A program made the translations under genes and the position numbers. 64,000 bases of DNA from Verrucomicrobiota bacterium (GTDB lineage Bacteria; Verrucomicrobiota; Kiritimatiellia; RFP12; UBA1067). The stretch covers positions 62,001 to 126,000 of the forward strand of contig JAHFSX010000014.1 of the NCBI GenBank assembly GCA_023269675.1, in the 5' to 3' direction. The notes under the pieces were generated by a model. That model made no database searches. It was not told the origin of the DNA and worked only from the letters and a program-made list of their open reading frames with translations. Position 1 is the stretch's first letter. Every line of letters starts with the position of its first letter. Shown in pieces: positions 58,110-64,000 of the stretch.

Positions 58110-59732
58110 TCATTTAGTCTGCCCCGCCGCCGCACTCTTGATGGTCAAATTCTGTCTGGCCAGGTGCTCATAAAAGAAAGAACTTTCAATCCGGCCTTTA
58201 AAATTCACCGTTCCTGATAATGGCAGTTCTTCCAAGGACGGGACTGACTTGGCCAGACCGTAGCTTGATTTTTCCGCCAGTCTCAGTTGTGTGCCAAGAT
58301 ATTTTAGTCCCTGATTGGACTGGGCAGAAAGCCCAGTGGCCAGATCACGCCCGAAGTCCGTCTTTCCCAATACGCTAAACGAAACAACAACGCCTGATTT
58401 CGTGATCTGTTTCACGCCATAAAAGGAAGCAACCAGCAAACATAGGGTCAGCATTTTATCTCTTTTCCGCTTTTTATGCGCGTGCAGTTGCTGCATAACG
58501 AGCAACATCATCATAAAGCATGCCGGGATAGAGACGCGCGCACAAAAATCAAGGCTGTAACCGAGTTGCACAAAAGGTAACGGCAACAAAATGCCAATGC
58601 TGATGAGAAACAGAGGGTCTTTCTTGTTGTCGCGCCACAAGAGCATGGCCACACATCCAAAAGAAAGCAAAATGAACACCAAGTACGTCACTACTGAGCG
58701 AGGAACAATGGCAAAGTGAGCAATGGCGCTGTTTGACGAGAAATACAAAGCGGTGACTGACAACACCAAGCAGCACAAGGCGTTCTGATACGAAATGAAA
58801 GCGCTGATCTCATTAAACAAGCTCGTCCAGGGGTAAGATCGCCGAGGAAGAGGAAGAAACCGCATGCTTTCGTACACAACATAGGGGAACAATCCGAGAA
58901 AGGCAAAAGGACCCTGAAAAAAAGCAAGCGAGTACACAAATAACAAGTTTGCCCGCGGCATTCTGTTCAGCAGTAAAGCCATGACCAGCCAAGGAGCAAT
59001 GGTCTGATTGAACACCCAGTACAACAAACCCGTGTTACAATCGCCATACAACATCGTTCCGGCCCACAGCGTGATATCGTCGATCACGAGCCTAACCAGA
59101 GGAGCGACCGAATGCAATTTTAAGGCCCAGGCCAATTTATACAAAAAAGAGCCGCAGTAATATAGACTACCCCAAAAAATGAAAATCATGGCTGTCGTCC
59201 ATGTCAAACGGCCGAGTCGCCTAGCGATAAAGTAAAAAACCAACGAGATCCCGCCCAGTGTCCAAACGTACAAGGCCAGATTGCCGGCTACCGGCCCAAA
59301 GATCTTGCCGACCATGGCCGCAGGCAACCAATAACCGATATAGTAAACCAACATGTAGGGCTCTTGCGGCAACAACGAAGAACCCGCCTCTACGTGGTAA
59401 ATTACCGGATATCGATTGCTTATGAGGTCAGAAAAAATCGCGTTTCTAATTTCAAAATCACTAGTCTGATAGGCGAAACTCCCTATGCCGGATAAAAAAA
59501 CCCACGCCGCCAACATTAAGACACAACCGCAGACGCCCCAGCGGGAACCGAGACGCGGAGACATACCGTTTTCGTGTGTTGCAAAACAGGCACAGATCAA
59601 ACCAAATAACACTGCCCCTGTCACTGGAATGGCGTAACGTGCCCGCAGCCATGAAGCGGTAAACAGGATAAACGGCAATGCCAAATAGGCATATGCCAAG
59701 CGGAACATAAATCTGTCAATTTGATCATTCAT
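58110..59732 (-). CDS. Polytopic membrane protein of unknown function
   Basis: The 540-aa protein has about 11 hydrophobic segments in residues 1-430 and a soluble C-terminal tail. Sequence such as MLVYYIGYWLPAAMVGKIFG and LLYWVFNQTIAPWLVMALLLN suggests a GT-C-like or DUF2142-like envelope protein, but no definite family motif is recognised. Its place between a GT2 and the O-acetylation genes suggests a role in glycan transfer or export. Confidence 0.72.
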   Translation of the reverse strand: MNDQIDRFMFRLAYAYLALPFILFTASWLRARYAIPVTGAVLFGLICACFATHENGMSPRLGSRWGVCGCVLMLAAWVFLSGIGSFAYQTSDFEIRNAIFSDLISNRYPVIYHVEAGSSLLPQEPYMLVYYIGYWLPAAMVGKIFGPVAGNLALYVWTLGGISLVFYFIARRLGRLTWTTAMIFIFWGSLYYCGSFLYKLAWALKLHSVAPLVRLVIDDITLWAGTMLYGDCNTGLLYWVFNQTIAPWLVMALLLNRMPRANLLFVYSLAFFQGPFAFLGLFPYVVYESMRFLPLPRRSYPWTSLFNEISAFISYQNALCCLVLSVTALYFSSNSAIAHFAIVPRSVVTYLVFILLSFGCVAMLLWRDNKKDPLFLISIGILLPLPFVQLGYSLDFCARVSIPACFMMMLLVMQQLHAHKKRKRDKMLTLCLLVASFYGVKQITKSGVVVSFSVLGKTDFGRDLATGLSAQSNQGLKYLGTQLRLAEKSSYGLAKSVPSLEELPLSGTVNFKGRIESSFFYEHLARQNLTIKSAAAGQTK

Positions 59733-59863
59733 GAGAGTCGCCGATCGAGACCACGCCTATTTCATCGCCGCTCAAGAGGAGTTGAGAATCCCCTTCACCT
59801 TATAACCACCGGGAAGAGGGTCTGGCCATACCGCTTCGCGCCAAATGCCTTAAACCTGACGCA

Positions 59864-60790
59864 TCATTCTTTCCCGTCCCCCGCAGGAGGTGCGGGAAAC
59901 CCTAAATCGGACATCAGAATGCGTGTGAATTTTTGCCTTCCTGTGTTTGAAAGATGGTCCCCGTCTCTGAAATCCACATCTTCCAGCGGCAACTTCCAAT
60001 AATCAAGAAAACGGATCCGATGCTTCTTAATCAGATAATCAACAACAGTTTTTAGCTTTTTAACATGCTTTTCAGGTACCATTGCACGGTATTTCGCATG
60101 ATAAGGCGCCAATATCATGACCACTTCCATCTTGTTTTTTTCAGCAGTGTCGATAATGGCACTCAATGTTTCCGAATAAATCTCTTCCGAATTATGGAAA
60201 CTCGGTCGCTGATTATTAAAGTGCAGGTTGAACTGCTTTTTCAGGAATTCGTTCCCCCTGTCTTTTATAAACAACGACTCCATATTTTCGGGCGCGTGCT
60301 CAATATAATTGTCGAATTTTACTTTCACCGCTTTTTGAATCAGCGTGCAAATGACGTCGTCCACCTTTAGCGATGATCGGCCATATGGCCACAAAGAAAC
60401 ATGTTGCAGCGACATGGGAAGATAGATGGAAAAGTAATCCCGCTCCAGTTCTTCTCTTCCACCCAGATTCATATCCTGCACGCTACAGGCTATGAGCACG
60501 ATTTTGGGAAGTTTTCCAGGGTTCCGCTTCGTAATCTCTTGCAGTTTCATCAGCCAAAACCAGGGAGGAGAACCCGGAGTGCAGAAATCCTGATACTCAG
60601 GCCAGATAGCCGGATCAATCGCGCATTCCAAATGCGAGTGCGATATTGAAATGACGGTGGTCTTGGCCCTCAGTCGAAATTCGCTTGAAAGATAATTTTC
60701 GGAGCGAAGGACTAGAGATACAAGCAGGCATCCGAACACAATCACTGCGAACAGGATGAACAAAATCAACGATTTTATAAAGTATTTCAT
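59864..60790 (-). CDS. SGNH/AlgX-like O-acetylation protein, membrane-anchored
   Basis: The 308-aa protein has one N-terminal membrane helix (about 5-28) and a periplasmic SGNH-type domain. The D-x-x-H signature is DGDHLSNTGRQKF near the C-terminus, and the nucleophile region is probably ISISHSHLE near residue 50. AlgJ/AlgX/DltD-like proteins work with an MBOAT to O-acetylate exported polysaccharide. The MBOAT gene is 3 bases upstream (60794), supporting that pairing. It is among the most A+T-rich genes in the window. Confidence 0.75.
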   Translation of the reverse strand: MKYFIKSLILFILFAVIVFGCLLVSLVLRSENYLSSEFRLRAKTTVISISHSHLECAIDPAIWPEYQDFCTPGSPPWFWLMKLQEITKRNPGKLPKIVLIACSVQDMNLGGREELERDYFSIYLPMSLQHVSLWPYGRSSLKVDDVICTLIQKAVKVKFDNYIEHAPENMESLFIKDRGNEFLKKQFNLHFNNQRPSFHNSEEIYSETLSAIIDTAEKNKMEVVMILAPYHAKYRAMVPEKHVKKLKTVVDYLIKKHRIRFLDYWKLPLEDVDFRDGDHLSNTGRQKFTRILMSDLGFPAPPAGDGKE

Positions 60791-60793
60791 TTA

Positions 60794-62269
60794 TCAAAAC
60801 TGAAAATAAATAAAGGCCTGACGTGAAGCCTTAAATATTAACACAATAAAGAATAGCAACAAATAGATGCTCCAGCGCAACACTTTCTGTTGCGGCATAT
60901 TCGCCAAGCCATGTAGCCCTCGCCGATTGACCCATTCGCATGCGACCATGCCTGCCACCCAGAAAAGAATCAATCGAAGCCCCGTTAAGCGAAGCGTGCC
61001 GTCGAATAATGGGGCGAGCCCCCCCTTAAAGGTCGCCATTGAGGCAAGCCATGAGAACGCATGCGCCATGTCTGGGGCTCTGAAAAACGTCCATGCGAGA
61101 AGCACCAGACCAAACGTTACGGACATTTGAACAAATTCCGTCCACGTGGGGAGATTTTGATTTTCCGCCACGACACCTGTATATTTTCGGTTTCGATTCA
61201 GCATGAGTAACGGTAAAAAATAACAGGCGTGAAGCAGCCCCCAAGCAATAAAAGTCCAGTTGGCGCCATGCCAAAAACCGCTCACCAGAAATATGACGAA
61301 AATATTCCTTACCTGCTTAGGCACAGAACAATAACTGCCCCCGAGCGGTATATACAGGTAGTCGCGGAACCAAGTGGTCAAAGAGATATGCCATTTTCTC
61401 CAGAATTCGGCGATGTCTCTTGAAAAATAAGGGTAGGCGAAGTTCCGCATGATTTTAACGCCGAAGAGCTTGGAACAGCCGATGGCAATGTCAGAATACC
61501 CGGAGAAGTCGCCGTAAATTTGGATTGAGAAACAGAACATGCCAACCCATAAAGCGATGCCTGAAAGATTTCCGCTGCCATTCAGTAGTTTGTCTGCCGC
61601 AACTGCGCAATTGTCAGCAACCACCATTTTTTTGAAGAATCCCCATAACATCTGCCGGCACCCGTCGACTGCCTCCGGATAACTGAAGCTCCGAGGTGAC
61701 TGAAACTGCGGCAACAGATTAGTCGCCCGCTCGATCGGTCCCGCTACCAACTGAGGAAAATAACTGACATAGGCGAAAAAAATGACAGGATCACGTGTGG
61801 GCTTGATATGCCCCCGATAGACATCGATCGAATAACTGAGAGCCTGGAAGGTGTAAAAACTGATCCCGACCGGCAGGATGATTTTAAGGGCCTGCGGATG
61901 GACGGTCATGCCGATGCTATGAAAGGCATGGACAAAGCTTTCTACGAAGAAATTGTAATATTTGAAATATCCGAGAATTGCAAAATTCAGCACAATATTT
62001 GCAACCATGACAAATAGGCGGTGTCCTCGTAATCCTCTGATACTAGAAGGGCAACCGTCTCTGTCCCCCATCCAGACACCACTTAACCAACTACAAAAAG
62101 ACGTAAGAGCAATCAACAACAAGAAATTCCAATCCCACCAACCGTAGAAGATATAGCTGACAAAGACAACAAAGAAGTTCTGCCACTTCAGACTCCGGTT
62201 AAAGACAAACCAGTAAAGCAAAAAGACTGCTGGAAGGAAAATGAGGAACTCTATTGAATTGAAAAGCAT
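60794..62269 (-). CDS. MBOAT-family O-acyltransferase (AlgI-like)
   Basis: The 491-aa protein is an AlgI/DltB-type membrane-bound O-acyltransferase with about 11 membrane segments. The MBOAT motifs are visible: WRKWHISLTTWFRDYLYIPLGG and the catalytic histidine in SGFWHGANWTFIAWG. It would carry acetyl from a cytoplasmic donor across the membrane for O-acetylation by the downstream SGNH protein. Length and start (MLFNSIEFLIFL) match AlgI. Confidence 0.93.
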   Translation of the reverse strand: MLFNSIEFLIFLPAVFLLYWFVFNRSLKWQNFFVVFVSYIFYGWWDWNFLLLIALTSFCSWLSGVWMGDRDGCPSSIRGLRGHRLFVMVANIVLNFAILGYFKYYNFFVESFVHAFHSIGMTVHPQALKIILPVGISFYTFQALSYSIDVYRGHIKPTRDPVIFFAYVSYFPQLVAGPIERATNLLPQFQSPRSFSYPEAVDGCRQMLWGFFKKMVVADNCAVAADKLLNGSGNLSGIALWVGMFCFSIQIYGDFSGYSDIAIGCSKLFGVKIMRNFAYPYFSRDIAEFWRKWHISLTTWFRDYLYIPLGGSYCSVPKQVRNIFVIFLVSGFWHGANWTFIAWGLLHACYFLPLLMLNRNRKYTGVVAENQNLPTWTEFVQMSVTFGLVLLAWTFFRAPDMAHAFSWLASMATFKGGLAPLFDGTLRLTGLRLILFWVAGMVACEWVNRRGLHGLANMPQQKVLRWSIYLLLFFIVLIFKASRQAFIYFQF

Positions 62270-62373
62270 CTAACGGTCTCGCAAGTTATGAAAGGCGCTT
62301 GAACGACGTCGCGTCAAAAAGGAGAGACGTAGGCGACAAAGGACCGGAGGAAATCAGCAGAAAGTTCGGTCGG

Positions 62374-64000
62374 TTAATGTGAGAGGCGTGTCTCTGAGAA
62401 AAGAAGAGGTATTATGAATTGTGCGACCTGTCGTGCGCCGTAAGGCGAAAGATGGTTTTCGTCTCTATACAAAGGAAACACCTGGTTATTTTGTTCAACA
62501 TACGCAGGATAACCGGCACCCTCCAGTAGTCCCAAATGAAGGGGGATGAGTGTTGATCCAGTCTTTTGGCAAACTTCCGCGAGTTGTCTATTCACCTTTC
62601 CCTGCTTAACATCGTACTCTGTTTTACTTTGTCTGCCATCCCATTTAGGCTCGATTCTCCGGGGAGAGATTATTTTCAACTTCGCGGCAATGTCGCCCGG
62701 AGAGAAATCGCGAACAGGATTGTCAGTGACAATATACATTTTTATATTCATGGCTTTGATTTGCAGCGCAAACTTCTCCAACTTCTCGCATACCGATTCA
62801 GCAATCCCAGCCGCCCTTACGGACTCAGAATAACTCCAATATTGGGACAAGACAACTATTCCTATTGTCGGATTGGCTTTCACCGTCATAAGCGCTTTTT
62901 GCACTTCAGGATTACTGAGATCAAACATCCTTGTCGCACTGCGACTAATCACGTATCCACTGTGCCCAGAGTCTCTTAACGCTACATCTAATCCATACTG
63001 CAGGGCACCAGCATGGCTGTCGCCGATAAGCAACAGTTCAGGCGATCCAGGCAATCCAATACTGGTAGTCGCATTATCTCCCCAAAAAAACCGCACTGCC
63101 GTCTTGTTGGGTATATATTGGCGCCCTAATCGTGACAACAAACGACGCGTGATTGCAGTCATTCTTGCCGCCAAAAAAGGGTCTCGTCCAGAGGCAATTG
63201 CCAAAGTGTTTGCCGTAGGGTGCAGGGTGGTCGACCAACCCTTGCAGTAAACACAGGCCGTCCCGAGAGTTACCAAAACAACCATACCCATAACGGCGAA
63301 CGCGAACGAACGGCGTAACGTCCAGAAAGTTGAAGTCCGCACGGGAGTCTCGACATATTTCCAAGAGAGATATCCGAGCAAGACGGAAAACAGGAACATG
63401 CCAACGTAGTCGTACGCGCACAGCTGGTCGTACACCGCGTATTTCCAGAAGACGGTGACCGGCCAGTGCCAAAGGTAAAGGGAGTAGGATATCTTGCCGG
63501 TCGCGACGAGCGGCCGACTGGCGAGCAGCCGCGATACCCAACCCCATTGGCCATAGCGGATGAGGAGCGCGGTGCCAATGACCGATGGCAGGGCGGCCAG
63601 TCCGGGAAACGGGGTTTTGGAGGAAATGCCCACGTAGGGGATCAGCACCAGCAGAAGACCGAGAGGCGCAAGAAGAAATTGTTTGAAGGTTTGAGTTTGA
63701 CTGAAGACCGGGTTTGAAGTCGTTTGAGAGTGTTGAGAAATGTTTTCAGCGACTGTGTACGTTGTTGCCGGGAGCATCGCCAAAAGCGAACCAGCCAGCA
63801 GTTCCCAGGCGCGGAAATGCAGAAAATAAAAGGCGTTGTTTTGTTTGCCGTGCAGCACCGCATAGATGGCGCCGGCCAGCGACAAGAACGCCAGCAGAGC
63901 CAGCACGGGCGCGACCATACTGCGGCGGAACTTCCAGATGATGGCGCAGAGCAAGGGGATGAAGAGGTAGAACTGCTCCTCGACACTCAGCGACCAGAGA
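62374..64000 (-). CDS. OafA/YrhL-like acyltransferase 3 with SGNH domain (start beyond the right edge)
   Basis: The visible 542 codons begin within SLWSLSVEEQFYLFIP, the acyltransferase-3 motif, so the N-terminal helices lie outside the window. About seven further membrane segments follow (for example WHWPVTVFWKYAVY). A C-terminal SGNH domain comes next, with LLIGDSHAGALQYGLD (Ser nucleophile) and DENHLSPYGARQVAQF (Asp-His). This AT3-SGNH fusion is the standard O-antigen O-acetylase layout. With MBOAT and WcaF-like genes it is the third O-acetylation system of the locus. Confidence 0.92.
   Translation of the reverse strand, partial: LWSLSVEEQFYLFIPLLCAIIWKFRRSMVAPVLALLAFLSLAGAIYAVLHGKQNNAFYFLHFRAWELLAGSLLAMLPATTYTVAENISQHSQTTSNPVFSQTQTFKQFLLAPLGLLLVLIPYVGISSKTPFPGLAALPSVIGTALLIRYGQWGWVSRLLASRPLVATGKISYSLYLWHWPVTVFWKYAVYDQLCAYDYVGMFLFSVLLGYLSWKYVETPVRTSTFWTLRRSFAFAVMGMVVLVTLGTACVYCKGWSTTLHPTANTLAIASGRDPFLAARMTAITRRLLSRLGRQYIPNKTAVRFFWGDNATTSIGLPGSPELLLIGDSHAGALQYGLDVALRDSGHSGYVISRSATRMFDLSNPEVQKALMTVKANPTIGIVVLSQYWSYSESVRAAGIAESVCEKLEKFALQIKAMNIKMYIVTDNPVRDFSPGDIAAKLKIISPRRIEPKWDGRQSKTEYDVKQGKVNRQLAEVCQKTGSTLIPLHLGLLEGAGYPAYVEQNNQVFPLYRDENHLSPYGARQVAQFIIPLLFSETRLSH

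Overview
The window is a 64 kb GC-rich bacterial chromosome segment with one dominant theme: a surface-polysaccharide locus of about 50 kb read from the minus strand (about 12.7-64 kb, continuing past the right edge). It is preceded by a short plus-strand metabolic region. The exosortase-EpsI fusion, the KduI/beta-helix pair and the dense short-word repeats inside genes suggest a PVC-superphylum or neighbouring lineage (Kiritimatiellota/Lentisphaerota-like). No rRNA or other taxonomic marker is present, so this is a guess.

Layout. 1-730: 5' part of an RNase R gene on the minus strand. 926-11451, plus strand: kduI, a secreted right-handed beta-helix protein, a large membrane TPR protein, an LpxL-type acyltransferase, a candidate structured small RNA with terminator, a Lys/Ala-rich CBM48 protein, pdxA and trpB. 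11751-13518, minus: a beta-propeller protein and a YdcF-family protein. 13586-20638: four genes joined by ATGA stop/start overlaps (CapD-type dehydratase, exosortase-EpsI fusion, DUF2723 membrane protein, WecA-CapD half fusion). 20687-25537: aminotransferase, two initiating sugar transferases, NeuD/PglD acyltransferase, and a KAS III-ACP pair. 26124-42626: nucleotide-sugar dehydratase and epimerase, eight glycosyltransferases, a methyltransferase and a WcaF-like acetyltransferase. 42752-47854: polysaccharide deacetylase and a GNAT-SDR-KAS III-ACP-KAS III acyl module. 48213-58080: Wzy-like polymerase, four further glycosyltransferases (GT4, GT61, WecF-like, GT2), Wzx flippase, and an aminotransferase plus NeuD pair. 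58110-64000: a polytopic protein and an O-acetylation set (SGNH/AlgX-like, MBOAT, OafA-like). Together these encode synthesis of nucleotide-activated, N-acylated amino sugars, lipid-linked repeat assembly, flipping, polymerisation and O-acetylation, next to an exosortase for surface-protein processing.

The most unusual content is a family of short-word repeats (units of 7-8 bp such as TTCATTAG, TTTAGAAC, ATTGCCG, ATTGCCTT) arranged as inverted arrays. They lie in spacers and, strikingly, inside ten polysaccharide genes as at least 18 in-frame inserts. The inserts encode recurrent peptide modules in a fixed order and a single frame (SSLVHYC.SSLV, then EDGG.RTED, then GNRQPATG, then TNELMNSRTNE). 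Four stand-alone small genes in the same 12 kb belong to two families: GxxExxY predicted PD-(D/E)XK nucleases and four-helix-bundle S23/Avd-like proteins. They are bracketed by inverted copies of the same kinds of words; one nuclease gene has a 19-bp terminal inverted repeat with a single mismatch. I propose these as autonomous cassettes and non-autonomous derivatives of one mobile system that tolerates, or exploits, insertion inside coding genes. This resembles the in-frame palindromic elements of Rickettsia in behaviour but not in sequence. That model is inference; the repeats, frames and neighbours are read directly.
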